Shown here one piece after another: positions 44,894-53,861 of a stretch of DNA of 64,000 nt. The DNA comes from a bacterium. GTDB taxonomy: Bacteria; UBP13; UBA5359. Numbering within the stretch: position 1 is the stretch's first letter; each line of letters starts with the position of its first letter. The notes beneath the pieces were generated by a model that had not been told where the DNA came from, searched no databases, and was given only the letters and a program-made list of their open reading frames with translations. Location of the stretch: NCBI GenBank assembly GCA_028685295.1, contig JAQUEL010000002.1, positions 1-64,000 on the forward strand, in the 5' to 3' direction. Position numbers and translations under genes: made by a program.

Positions 44894-44921
44894 TTTGTAC
44901 TCTTATTTGCTATGCTGTCAA
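44894..44921 (-). promoter_or_regulatory. Probable promoter of the pseudopilin-glycosidase operon
   Basis: On the minus strand TTGACA (44921-44916) and TACAAA (44899-44894) are separated by 16 bases. It starts at the very end of the GntR gene and precedes the pseudopilin ATG by about 40 bases. Confidence 0.45.
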
Positions 44922-46012
44922 CATACCGGTACATCGAATTCAACCGGCAAGATCTCCTTGCATTTAAAATCCGTGCTGTTGATTTGATCCATCAGCATTT
45001 TAAATACTCGCTTTCCTTGCAGCTTCAACGGCAAGTATATAGCTTCAGCGCCGGGTATATTTACAGAAACACCGGTAAGAATATAGAGGTCAACATCTTT
45101 ACCTATGGCCCTGCCCTCCCGGCAAAGATAATCATAGACTTCCTGAGCCAGCCAATCTCCGGCTATGACCAGCGCCGTAGCTTCCTGCAAAACAGCATGT
45201 TTATCCGCTACAATATCGGCTATTCTCTTATCGTTATCTCTAACGTATTTAGTTACCATTTCCAAAAAATCAAGCTTAGCCTCTTTTATCGCTCTCCTGT
45301 ACCCCTCCCACATCCTCTCTCTGCCTCTCTCGATACGCAGATCAAGCGGCAACCTCTGGCTGACAATCAGAGCCGCTTTTTGATGGCCCTTCCGTATCAA
45401 TTCCCTGGTAGCAAAATATGTTGTCTCTTCATCATTAAATAGAACCGCTGGGACTTTCATATTAAGATAGACATCGTCAACAACAGCTAACGGGCAATTC
45501 AGCCTCTGCAACTCCCTGATATCGCTCTCTTCCATGGGACTAAGAAATATCAGCCCGGCTAAATGCCTTTTAAATATGTTTTCACGTAAAATGGCGCTAC
45601 CGTCAAATATTTTACGCCCGTTGGTGGTAAAAACATGAATTTCATAACCGTATGCCTGTGCAGCTTCAGCAATCCCTTCAACTGTCCTGGCAATAGATGG
45701 ATCCGTCACCGAAAAGATATTATGAAAAACTATACCGATATTTTTAGAATCTGAAAAAGGCCGATTGGCAGGAACCATATCCTGGGCAACAAATGTTCCT
45801 CTGCCGGGATAGCGCTCCAGATACCCTTCCTTAATTAACTCGCTGTACGCCTGCTTTACCGTAGCGACACTTACCCCTAGCCTCTGGCAGACTTCATGAT
45901 CAGTAGGCAGCCTTGTTCCACCGGCAAGAATACCGCTAGATATCTCTTTCTTCAAGTGTTCCCTTATCTGCATATAAATAGGCGTACCATTACTGAGCTC
46001 TATATCGAACAA
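44918..46012 (-). CDS. GntR-family regulator with LacI-type sensor domain (AraR-like architecture)
   Basis: The 364-residue protein has an N-terminal GntR winged helix (PIYMQIREHLKKEISSGIL, RLPTDHEVCQRLGVSVATVK, GYLERYPGRGTFVA) and a C-terminal periplasmic-binding-like domain (KNIGIVFHNIFSVTDP, GLIFLSPMEESDI). This GntR-LacI hybrid layout is that of the arabinose repressor AraR, but the ligand here is unknown. The start is TTG with AAAGGTAG before it. Two direct copies of CATCTAAA lie 20-45 bases upstream and could be its operator. It heads the pseudopilin, glycosidase and binding-protein genes on the same strand and probably controls them. Confidence 0.88.
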   Translation of the reverse strand: MFDIELSNGTPIYMQIREHLKKEISSGILAGGTRLPTDHEVCQRLGVSVATVKQAYSELIKEGYLERYPGRGTFVAQDMVPANRPFSDSKNIGIVFHNIFSVTDPSIARTVEGIAEAAQAYGYEIHVFTTNGRKIFDGSAILRENIFKRHLAGLIFLSPMEESDIRELQRLNCPLAVVDDVYLNMKVPAVLFNDEETTYFATRELIRKGHQKAALIVSQRLPLDLRIERGRERMWEGYRRAIKEAKLDFLEMVTKYVRDNDKRIADIVADKHAVLQEATALVIAGDWLAQEVYDYLCREGRAIGKDVDLYILTGVSVNIPGAEAIYLPLKLQGKRVFKMLMDQINSTDFKCKEILPVEFDVPVC

Positions 46013-46257
46013 CTGAATACTACCTTTCTATTTAGATGTATTATTAGCAGGTTTAGATGGTTCATGATGATAATATTCTACACCTTTTGAAATATTCCTT
46101 TTTTAGACGTGTATAAAGATTTTGAAAATTTAGGCGTCTTATGCAATTAAAAGATGATCTCTAATGATGCTGCCGATGCGCTGTCACAAAGGATAAAAAT
46201 ACTGCACTGGCAGGGTGATGGATTTTTACCGGACTTCCGGATTCATTTGCAGATTCC

Positions 46258-47571
46258 CTAATCCCTGCTTTGGCGAAAACGGTTGGGGGTAGTGCCGGTA
46301 TATTTCTTGAAAACTTTGCTGAAATAACTGGAATCGTTATATCCTACTTCCAGCGCCACCTGGGTTATACTGCGAGAAGTTTGCTTGAGTATCTGCCTGG
46401 CCTTCTCTATGCGAACCCTGGAAAGACACTCCACCAGCGTGCTGTCCATCTCCTGCTTGAAGAGACGGCTAAGATAGAACGGGCTAAGATGAACGGCCCC
46501 GGCGATCTCCTCTATGGATAGATCGCGATTGTAATTCTGTTCAATATAATCTACCGTCTGCTTGATGACACGAAAGTTCTTAAGATCGCGTATATCATAA
46601 ACAGCATCTATGAAGCCATCCAGAGCTTTGACTATCCAATGAGATAACTCGTCTAAAGAATCAATACTGTAAAGCTCCTGCAGATAGTAGAAATTAAGTC
46701 CCAGGAGCCGTTCCAGACCGGCTCCGCCCTCAACAGCAGCTCGCGATAGGACTACGACCAGTTCCAGAATGCGGGCTTTGATGACCTCCGGATGTCCCGC
46801 ACTCTTAAAGAAAATATCCCCCAGCAGATTGTTGAGGATCTCTTTGGCTCCAAGACGGTCTCCCATACGGACCCTGGACAGGAGCTCTCGCTCCTTCTCT
46901 ATGGGATAAAGCGGTGAAATAACTGTGCTCTTACTCTGTTCCAGTTCCTCTTCCAGGCTCTTACGAGCCTGGATCTCATCATTTAGCCGTGACTGCTGTT
47001 CACTGATTTCACGTCGCTGTGTCAGGGTCACCAATCCTGTCCCGGCCAGGTGATTGGCAATAACGAAGATCAATTCGGCTGCAGCCCGAACCCTGGGTCC
47101 GGAAACAACCTTCAGCTCTCCGGCCGCCTCCATGAGTTCTTCATGATCGATACTCAGATCTTTGTTCTTCTCTCTGATGTCATTGAGAAAGAACTCATCC
47201 GGTTGCCACATCAGGACCTGCCCGCAAGCGATGCAACCCAAATAGCGGTCTTCCACGAGGATAGGCGCCACCCACTCCACCAGGCCGCTGTGACAGAAGA
47301 AAATATATGGCTCTCCCAGTTTGGATGCCTGTAAACCTCCCTTAAGTATGGATTGCAGGCATCGATCTGCACCCTTGAGACAGGAATTCAGCAAACTACA
47401 GAAGCGGCAGTTATCCTCATAGCCCTCCGGCTCCACCAGCTTACAGCCATCGGCATCCAGTACCCTGGCCGTAAGCCCGGTAGCTTCACGAAAAGAAGCT
47501 AATACTTTATTCAACAACTTCCGGTCAATAAGCTCTTGTAGTTCGATCTTCTCCGGCCTACGCATATACAT
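46258..47571 (-). CDS. AraC-family regulator with PocR sensory domain
   Basis: From the ATG at 47571 the protein has 437 residues; AAGGAAG lies 3 bases before it, while the longer frame from 47616 runs into the lpdA gene. The N-terminal PocR domain shows TGLTARVLDADGCKL, FCSLLNSCLKGADRCLQSI (Cys pairs), and FFCHSGLVEWVAPI followed by CIACGQVL. A coiled linker follows (QQSRLNDEIQARKSLEEELE), then an AraC pair of helix-turn-helix motifs ending FSKVFKKYTGTTPNRFRQSRD. PocR-AraC proteins activate diol or propanediol-type pathways and bind small ligands. It is 16 bases after lpdA, so it may be co-expressed. Confidence 0.88.
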   Translation of the reverse strand: MYMRRPEKIELQELIDRKLLNKVLASFREATGLTARVLDADGCKLVEPEGYEDNCRFCSLLNSCLKGADRCLQSILKGGLQASKLGEPYIFFCHSGLVEWVAPILVEDRYLGCIACGQVLMWQPDEFFLNDIREKNKDLSIDHEELMEAAGELKVVSGPRVRAAAELIFVIANHLAGTGLVTLTQRREISEQQSRLNDEIQARKSLEEELEQSKSTVISPLYPIEKERELLSRVRMGDRLGAKEILNNLLGDIFFKSAGHPEVIKARILELVVVLSRAAVEGGAGLERLLGLNFYYLQELYSIDSLDELSHWIVKALDGFIDAVYDIRDLKNFRVIKQTVDYIEQNYNRDLSIEEIAGAVHLSPFYLSRLFKQEMDSTLVECLSRVRIEKARQILKQTSRSITQVALEVGYNDSSYFSKVFKKYTGTTPNRFRQSRD

Positions 47572-47587
47572 ATGCTTCCTTGCGAAC

Positions 47588-48976
47588 TTACTTATGAAGT
47601 GCCAATCCCAGAACATCCATAGCTGCTTCGTCTACAGCCTCGGGCAACGTCGGATGAGCATGAATAGTAGCGATTATCTCTTCCACCGTTACTTCGGCCT
47701 TCATGGCTAAAGCCAGTTCACTGATAAGACTGGTAGCCTGGGGCCCGATTATATGAGCACCTAGCACCTCGCCGTAGCGAGCATCAGCGATGATCTTGAT
47801 AAAGCCCTCACGCTCTCCCATAGCCAGAGCTCTTCCTATATTGCGGAAGGGGAAGCGGCCTACTTTGATGTCACGGCCCTCCTGGCAAGCCTGCTCTTCC
47901 GTCAAGCCAACGCTGGCTATCTCCGGTGATGCAAAAACACAACTGGGCACTACCTTGTAATCCATGCTTTCATCGCCGCCCATAGCATTGGCGGCTGCTA
48001 CCAGTCCCTGAGCTGAGGCCACGTGCGCCAACTGAATAATAGCGGCGGCATCACCTATGGCATAGATGCCCGGAGCCGTAGTTCTCATATGATCATCTAC
48101 CATAATGCCACGCTTTTCTACCGCCACGCCTGCTTCTTCCAATCCCAACCCCTCGAGACAAGCACGCCTGCCTACCGCCAAAAGAACGAGATCGGCACTC
48201 TCAACCTTGTTGCCGGAAAGCTGCACCCGGCAGCCTTCACCTTCACGCTCTACTCTCTGTACACTAGCAGAGGTCATGACCCGTATTCCTTCACGCCCCA
48301 GAGCTTTCTCCATCTCCGTGCTTATTTCAATATCTTCCGTGGGCAAAATATGCGGCAACACTTCCACCAGAGTTACCTCGGAGCCAAACTGCCTGAATAT
48401 GTAGGAGAATTCCACCCCCACTGCCCCCGCGCCTATGACCAGTAGCCGACCCGGTATCTGTTGCAGCTCCAGCATTTCATCGCTGGTGACTACATTGCCC
48501 TGATCCAGGCCGCATCCCTCTATGGGAATGCCGCAAGGATAGGAACCGATAGCAAGTATGACGTTACGTCCCTGTACTTCCTGTTCTCCTTGCTCGCTGG
48601 AAACTATAACAGATGTGCCTCTGCCCAGGCGACCGTTTCCATTGTATATATCTACATTCCCTGCTTTACAAAGATGCTCTATCCCTCCCCGCAATTGCTT
48701 GATGATCTGCTCTTTGCGCTTCATGATAGCGGATAGATCAGGAGTTACTCCCTCTACTTTGATGCCAAAACGATCGGCTTTTCGGGTAGTCGCCAGCAGC
48801 TCGGCGCTGGCGATAAGCGCTTTGGTAGGTATACACCCTCTGTTAAGACAGGTGCCTCCCAGCTTGCCTCTCTCCACCAGAGCCACACGCCCTCCCAATC
48901 TTGCAGCACGAAGTGCGGCTACATAGCCGCCGGGACCGCCGCCGATAACGATGATATCGTAAATACTATTACTCAT
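47588..48976 (-). CDS. lpdA: Dihydrolipoyl dehydrogenase (E3)
   Basis: The 462-residue flavoprotein has the FAD site VIGGGPGGYVAALRAARLGG, the redox disulfide Cys43/Cys48 in GGTCLNRGCIPTKAL, the NAD site RLLVIGAGAVGVEFSYIF, the second FAD site IYAIGDAAA and the C-terminal His-Glu pair in HAHPTLPEAVDEA. It reoxidises the lipoyl group of the E2 subunit and makes NADH. It lies about 6 kb downstream of the E1/E2 genes on the same strand, separated by SDR, Exb/Ton, cohesin-like and SLH genes. A GGGGGAT site precedes the ATG. Confidence 0.95.
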   Translation of the reverse strand: MSNSIYDIIVIGGGPGGYVAALRAARLGGRVALVERGKLGGTCLNRGCIPTKALIASAELLATTRKADRFGIKVEGVTPDLSAIMKRKEQIIKQLRGGIEHLCKAGNVDIYNGNGRLGRGTSVIVSSEQGEQEVQGRNVILAIGSYPCGIPIEGCGLDQGNVVTSDEMLELQQIPGRLLVIGAGAVGVEFSYIFRQFGSEVTLVEVLPHILPTEDIEISTEMEKALGREGIRVMTSASVQRVEREGEGCRVQLSGNKVESADLVLLAVGRRACLEGLGLEEAGVAVEKRGIMVDDHMRTTAPGIYAIGDAAAIIQLAHVASAQGLVAAANAMGGDESMDYKVVPSCVFASPEIASVGLTEEQACQEGRDIKVGRFPFRNIGRALAMGEREGFIKIIADARYGEVLGAHIIGPQATSLISELALAMKAEVTVEEIIATIHAHPTLPEAVDEAAMDVLGLALHK

Positions 48977-49093
48977 TACTATCCCCCTGAGATCATTTGT
49001 TACATAAAGTTCCCATCTTCGCTCTTGCGGGCTTCAATGCGGCAAACACTAAAGTGCTGATTTGAGAGGTGAGCTGGTGGACCTGACCAAATC

Positions 49094-49741
49094 TTACTTC
49101 TTTACCAGGGCCACAATAAATGCCAGCCCCAGGAACACATTCGTACGCCGCTGTGATTTCTGCAGGCGCTGCTCCATCTCTTTGGAAGCCTTTATATTAT
49201 CATTGGCATCGGACAGATCTTTTTTAAGTGCGGATACCTCCGAATTGGCTGCTACTAATTCGGTTTTAGTCTTGGCTAAATCTATCTTCAGGCCATCGAG
49301 CTCTTTTTGCAGGCCCCTCATACCTACCGTCATTCTGGCAAAATCCTCATTCAGGACGACCCTTTGCTTCTCCAGATTGGCTATCTTCTCATCAAGAGCC
49401 TTCATTTTATCCTGTGCATCCACCATCTCGTTGCGGAATTCGTTAATCAGCTTACGTACGCCATCCAGATCTTCCCGCAGTGCCTGAACCTTGCCGCCCT
49501 CTATCTCTTTAAGCAATTTATCCACAGCCAAAGCAAACTCCATACGAGTAACCGGCTTGCCTGATCCTAAAACACCGCCTTCATAGCTGGACAGGTAACC
49601 CTTGCTGATAAGGTTTTGCATCGTCTTATAAGCCCAATGATCGGGGCTTATTTCATCTGCTTCCGCTGCCATAGCCGCAGTCGGCATTATGAACAGCATC
49701 AGTAGTACCAGCAACAGATATTTTCTCACTCCAAACCACAT
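49094..49741 (-). CDS. SLH-domain coiled-coil envelope protein (Omp-alpha-like)
   Basis: The 215-residue protein has a signal peptide (cleavage near AMAAEA), one S-layer homology domain (about 30-88: SPDHWAYKTMQNLISKGYLS, MEFALAVDKLLKEI), a long coiled coil (about 92-195, heptads rich in Leu, Lys, Asp and Glu) and a short C-terminal hydrophobic end (TNVFLGLAFIVALVKK). This is the layout of Thermotoga Omp-alpha-type spacers that link peptidoglycan, through the SLH domain, to the outer membrane. The ATG at 49741 or a GTG four codons later may be the start. It supports a diderm envelope. Confidence 0.82.
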   Translation of the reverse strand: MWFGVRKYLLLVLLMLFIMPTAAMAAEADEISPDHWAYKTMQNLISKGYLSSYEGGVLGSGKPVTRMEFALAVDKLLKEIEGGKVQALREDLDGVRKLINEFRNEMVDAQDKMKALDEKIANLEKQRVVLNEDFARMTVGMRGLQKELDGLKIDLAKTKTELVAANSEVSALKKDLSDANDNIKASKEMEQRLQKSQRRTNVFLGLAFIVALVKK

Positions 49742-49753
49742 CCTTAATATTTA

Positions 49754-51796
49754 TTATTCAACAGAGATCTCCGCCCGGCAGCCAGGAAGCTCTATCTCCT
49801 TGCCCTTGCCGTCCTTTATGCTCTTTTCCACCAGTTGAACCGTAGCTACGCCCGTCTGCAGCGTTCTAAAATGCAGCACGCAAAGGCTGCCGCTGCCGGA
49901 GAACGGCTGGCTGCCGCTGCCGGATATTGTTATTCTGCCAGCTTGCCGGTCTATCGCCGGTTCTATCCACTCGGACAGGGATTCACCATGAACAAAGAGA
50001 GTACCCCGCGAGATAAAGACGGGTTCCATAATTACGGGATCGTAGGTTATCACTGCCTGCCCGCAAGTAAACTCCCTCAGCCTGTCCAGCATTAATTCAA
50101 TATCGATAAATCCACCGGCCTCAATGCGGCTCTTACCGGGCTGGAAATACGTTGTGGGCCTGAAACGGGGAACGGATATTCTACCGGATACTTTTTGAGC
50201 ATCTACACTGGTGGAGTATACCGCCACCTGATAGATCAGATCTCCTTCCGCCCATTTCGATGGCGAGAGGTTCCATTTGAATTCTATTTCCTGTCCCGGT
50301 CCCAGATAGGGAATGCTCTCCAACGGCAGTGAGCCGGAAATCAGCTTCAGCTCATCCCCGGGTATCATGTAAACCCTAACGTTGCCGGCTTCAGAGCCGC
50401 CCGTATTACTGAGAAGCGCCCTGACTTGAAGAGGATCAGGCTGCCTGATGCCGTCGATATCCAATATCTGAGCCTCCGGGGCCATTGTTTTGAGGACCAG
50501 CCTGGGAGGAGAGAGAATGTTTATTCCCCGATTTACTTTGTTGCTCTCAATATTAGAAGAGAACACCTCAAGCGTCAGTATCTGCTTGCCTCCAGAGAGA
50601 CCACTGGCCTGCACACTCCAGACCATCTGCCTGACCTCGCCGATATCCATATTGCCGATATCGCGCTCTGCCCTGTCATCGGCAAAGGCCAGCCCCTCCG
50701 GCAGCTTGAGGACAGCCTTGACGTCACGAGCTTCAAAGCCGCCGCTGTTCTCCAAATAGCCGATAATAGTGATTATCCCTTGCTTGTCCTTGCCGCTCTG
50801 TACTTCGGCTGGAGCAGTGATACCCAGGGTCAGACGGCCAGGCTGTATATCCACTCCACCCAGCCCGTAGTAAGTCGTTACCGTTCGAGATGCCCCCGCT
50901 CCAAGCTCGACCGGATCCCAAAATAGCGCTACGGCACTATCAAGCTCCTCTTCATCCTTGCGGATAAAGGGCGTACCCGGTTCAACACTGATACTCCACA
51001 TCTCATCGGCAGCGGTGCCCCAATCCGTAAAACAGACCCTATCGGGAGTTACGGCATGCAAACCGCGCAGCGTTCCCTGCGCCACGACATGAGGATCGCT
51101 GAGGGAATCAAAAGCCAGCCAGTAATCCGGGATCTCGGCCCCATAGAGCCAGGCAGCACCTGTCAATGCCTTCTCTCCGACACGGAACGGTGCGCCGTCA
51201 TTATCGCCCAGCATGGTATCCAGTAGTACCCGTATGCCTATGCTGTGAGGCTTATCATCAAGATTGGATATTCTGTAAGTGATTTCAGCCGTATCCTCCA
51301 TACGTGTAGTCAAGCTGCGAGCAAAGCTCAGGATTTGTGTTACCTCGACAGGGCCGAAACGACAAGTGGTAACCAGTGCTCTGTTCTGGGCTCTGGGCAG
51401 GCCGGATATGACGCCGGTCGGTCCGCCCCTGCCGGAACGACGTTTGGTCGGTCCGCCGAAAATATAGTCCTGACCGTCTATGCGTATGGTAGTATATGAA
51501 GTCCAGGGAACAGGGCGCCCATATATCAAAGGTTTATCGTCGTCGCTATCGCGCCCTATATCGCCGCCAGTGGTATCGACGGATATACGTCCGGTATCAT
51601 AATCACCGGCATTGACACGTAAAGAGATGAATTCATTGGAGATTACAGCTACCGATCCTTCGTTCACTTCTGCTCGAGCAGCACAAGCGCCTGCCGCTAA
51701 TAGGATAAATAACGCCGCTATCCAGAAAATGCGCTCTTTAAGCGAGGTTGTCGGTTGTCGGTTGTTGATTGTTGATTTCGGGATTCCCATATTCAT
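49754..51796 (-). CDS. Large exported protein with CARDB/DUF11-like repeats and a C-terminal cohesin-like domain
   Basis: The 680-residue protein has a signal peptide (about 19-42). The N-terminal 300 residues are a beta-rich domain of unknown type (GRISVDTTGGDIG, YRISNLDDKPHSIGIRVLLD). Two Ig-like CARDB/DUF11-type repeats follow (about 310-530: GYLENSGGFEARDVKAVLKL, ALLSNTGGSEAGNVRVYM). The last 130 residues resemble a cohesin fold (GGFIDIELMLDRL, CGQAVITYDPVIMEPVFI, SGSGSLCVLHFRTL). No dockerin-type partner is seen in the window. The N-terminal codons overlap simple repeats at 51740-51810, so the start may lie a little later. It follows tonB on the same strand. Confidence 0.65.
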   Translation of the reverse strand: MNMGIPKSTINNRQPTTSLKERIFWIAALFILLAAGACAARAEVNEGSVAVISNEFISLRVNAGDYDTGRISVDTTGGDIGRDSDDDKPLIYGRPVPWTSYTTIRIDGQDYIFGGPTKRRSGRGGPTGVISGLPRAQNRALVTTCRFGPVEVTQILSFARSLTTRMEDTAEITYRISNLDDKPHSIGIRVLLDTMLGDNDGAPFRVGEKALTGAAWLYGAEIPDYWLAFDSLSDPHVVAQGTLRGLHAVTPDRVCFTDWGTAADEMWSISVEPGTPFIRKDEEELDSAVALFWDPVELGAGASRTVTTYYGLGGVDIQPGRLTLGITAPAEVQSGKDKQGIITIIGYLENSGGFEARDVKAVLKLPEGLAFADDRAERDIGNMDIGEVRQMVWSVQASGLSGGKQILTLEVFSSNIESNKVNRGINILSPPRLVLKTMAPEAQILDIDGIRQPDPLQVRALLSNTGGSEAGNVRVYMIPGDELKLISGSLPLESIPYLGPGQEIEFKWNLSPSKWAEGDLIYQVAVYSTSVDAQKVSGRISVPRFRPTTYFQPGKSRIEAGGFIDIELMLDRLREFTCGQAVITYDPVIMEPVFISRGTLFVHGESLSEWIEPAIDRQAGRITISGSGSQPFSGSGSLCVLHFRTLQTGVATVQLVEKSIKDGKGKEIELPGCRAEISVE

Positions 51797-51852
51797 TCCT
51801 TGTTATTCGTTATTCGGCTCAGATACGGATTACCGGCTCGATCTCCTAGCTT

Positions 51853-51890
51853 CTGCATCTGCGCACACGCCCGGGTGTTTGCAGATGCAG
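51853..51890. repeat. Inverted repeat between tonB and the cohesin-like gene
   Basis: CTGCATCTGC (51853-51862) and GCAGATGCAG (51881-51890) are perfect 10-bp inverted repeats; the loop contains a further CACAC / GTGT pairing. No T-run follows on the minus strand, so this is more likely an mRNA-stabilising or processing hairpin than a terminator. Confidence 0.5.
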
Positions 51891-51902
51891 CCCCTGTTTC
51901 TG

Positions 51903-52631
51903 CTAGTCGCTCTCGCCGAACTTCACCGTTATCGTAATCCAATCCGCCACAGGATGCCCGCTCTTTAAACGCGGCTTAAAGCGCCATCTCCTGCTTATTT
52001 CTCGCAAGGCTCTGCTATCCAGCTCACTATAACCGGAACCTTCCTGCAATTCGATTTGAGCAGGAGTGCCATCTTCAGCTACCAGCACATTGAAAACCAC
52101 TTTTGCCTTGATCACGCCCCGGTTTTCAAGCCCCTTGGGAATAGAGGGCCATCTGCCCGGGCCAATAGCTATAGGCGCTCCGGTATCACCTTCACCAGGG
52201 CCTTCTCGATGCCCCTGCGTTGTACCGGATCCCGGAATGCCGGATGTCGTCCTGTTTCCCTGTCCCTGGCCTTTAGCATCCGCCTGTGCATCTCCAGAAT
52301 GTCTACCCGGAGTTTTAGAAGCTCCTGAAGCCTCTACCTGGCTGGGAACAGGCCTGGGCTGAACAGATTGCACCTGTTCACTATCTACGTTTTGACCAGG
52401 TGTTCTTTCTGCTATGGCCGGCTCCAAAAAGGCAGGATCTTCAATATCCGCCGGCGAATTCTCACCAGAAACAGGCAAGACCAGCTCCTCCGCCTCCTCT
52501 AGCAGGGTAACGGGCACGAAAACCTCCATCGGCTGCAGCATTGTAACTCCGCCCTTTATCACCAGAAAAAGCAGCGCATGCAACAGCATGGATATAAAGG
52601 TTGCTAAAATTATGGGACGATTCTTTCTCAA
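51903..52631 (-). CDS. tonB: TonB-like energy transducer
   Basis: The 242-residue protein has an N-terminal membrane anchor (7-30), a Pro/Gly/Gln-rich periplasmic spacer (about 45-150) and a C-terminal TonB domain (GVIKAKVVFNVLVAEDGTP, SGYSELDSRALREISRRWRF). It transfers proton-motive energy from ExbB/ExbD to outer-membrane receptors. The start is TTG, overlapping the exbD stop by 4 bases. No TonB-dependent receptor is in the window. Confidence 0.9.
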   Translation of the reverse strand: MRKNRPIILATFISMLLHALLFLVIKGGVTMLQPMEVFVPVTLLEEAEELVLPVSGENSPADIEDPAFLEPAIAERTPGQNVDSEQVQSVQPRPVPSQVEASGASKTPGRHSGDAQADAKGQGQGNRTTSGIPGSGTTQGHREGPGEGDTGAPIAIGPGRWPSIPKGLENRGVIKAKVVFNVLVAEDGTPAQIELQEGSGYSELDSRALREISRRWRFKPRLKSGHPVADWITITVKFGESD

Positions 52632-53050
52632 CCGGTCTTCTCCTTGATGACAGCCAGGGATAGATTGCCCAGGCCGGCACCTCTGACTTCATCAAGCACA
52701 CGCACAACAACATCATATATTACATTCTTATCGGCTCTGACGATCACTGCCGTAGCAGGCCTGTCCATACCGGCTTCCACCAGCCGGTTACGCATCTGAT
52801 CCCATGTAACCTCATTATCGTTAATCTCAATTCTTCCATCCCGGCTCAGACTGATAACTATATTGGCGTTCTGCTGAATAGTTGTCCTGGCTTTAGGCAG
52901 ATTCACTTTCATGCTGGCCGATGAAGAAGCAACCGTCATAGTAACAGCAAAGAAAATCAACAGATTGAAAACAGCATCGATCAACGGTGTCGTTTCCAAA
53001 AAGGGACGGCGCTTAGTGGAACGACGATAATTCCGCAACTCAAACTGCAT
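52628..53050 (-). CDS. exbD: ExbD/TolR family biopolymer transport protein
   Basis: The protein (about 140 residues) has one membrane segment near residue 22-45 with the functional Asp in LIDAVFNLLIFFAVTM, and a small periplasmic domain (IEINDNEVTWDQMRNRLVEA, VIVRADKNVIYDVVVRVLDE). It forms the proton-driven motor with ExbB. The ATG at 53050 is preferred, with GGGTGAG before it; a GTG three codons earlier is possible. It overlaps the exbB end. Confidence 0.9.
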   Translation of the reverse strand: MQFELRNYRRSTKRRPFLETTPLIDAVFNLLIFFAVTMTVASSSASMKVNLPKARTTIQQNANIVISLSRDGRIEINDNEVTWDQMRNRLVEAGMDRPATAVIVRADKNVIYDVVVRVLDEVRGAGLGNLSLAVIKEKTG

Positions 53051-53660
53051 CCGTCTCACCCCGGCTCTTCATGTAATTCATCAATTCTGTGGCTCTTTTT
53101 TCCATCTCATTAAGAATGTCATCAATTTTGCCGGAGAGAGCATTGTAAACAATCATAAAGGGTATGGCTATAAGCAATCCGGTAAAGGTAGTGATTAGCG
53201 CTTCGGCAATTCCAGCCGATAGGGCTGTGTAATTGCCGATTTCTTCACCGGAAATGACATTGAATATCTTTATCAGGCCTGATATCGTCCCCAGCAGGCC
53301 CAGCATAGGAGAAATGGTTATTATAGTGGAGAGCAAGCCCATAAAACGCTCCAGGCGAGGAATCTCTATCAGCGCCGCTTCTTTCACCGCTTCCCGGAGC
53401 TCCTCGCGGTTGCGATCATGTGCCGCCAAGCTAACGGCAAGCACTCTGGCTACCGGCCCCGGTGTTTCTTCACAGAGGCTCAAAGCCTCCTCAACCCCTC
53501 CCCGTGCTACCTTGGCTTTAACCAGGTTCATCAATCTGGAGGTATTGATCCCGGCCCGCCCCAGATGATAGAAGCGCTCAAGACTTACCGCCAGGGCTAT
53601 AACCGAACAGACCACCAATGGATACATCACCGGCCCGCCCTTGAGGAAATACTGCAACAT
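53040..53660 (-). CDS. exbB: ExbB/TolQ/MotA family proton channel protein
   Basis: From the ATG at 53660 (GGGGGA before it) the protein has 206 residues and three membrane segments: MYPLVVCSVIALAVSLERFY, then LERFMGLLSTIITISPMLGL with LLGTISGLIKIF, and GIAEALITTFTGLLIAIPFM. These match the ExbB channel signature with the conserved Thr residues. A longer frame begins at 53801 but its extra part is unlike the family. It is first of exbB-exbD-tonB. Confidence 0.9.
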   Translation of the reverse strand: MLQYFLKGGPVMYPLVVCSVIALAVSLERFYHLGRAGINTSRLMNLVKAKVARGGVEEALSLCEETPGPVARVLAVSLAAHDRNREELREAVKEAALIEIPRLERFMGLLSTIITISPMLGLLGTISGLIKIFNVISGEEIGNYTALSAGIAEALITTFTGLLIAIPFMIVYNALSGKIDDILNEMEKRATELMNYMKSRGETDAV

Positions 53661-53861
53661 AATCGTCCCCCATCCCTTCACCATGTTTGACATTACAATA
53701 GCCTGTCCTGTCCATATACGAACAAGGCAGGCAAAACGTTTCGGGGAGAGCTTGCTACAAAGCGTTCCTCGGCAGTACCTTCCAGCCGGCACCTGCTTCA
53801 ACGCCTCCCCCTCCTTGGGTATTCGTTACCAGCCGGATATTTCCCTTCCTATGCCGAAAAC

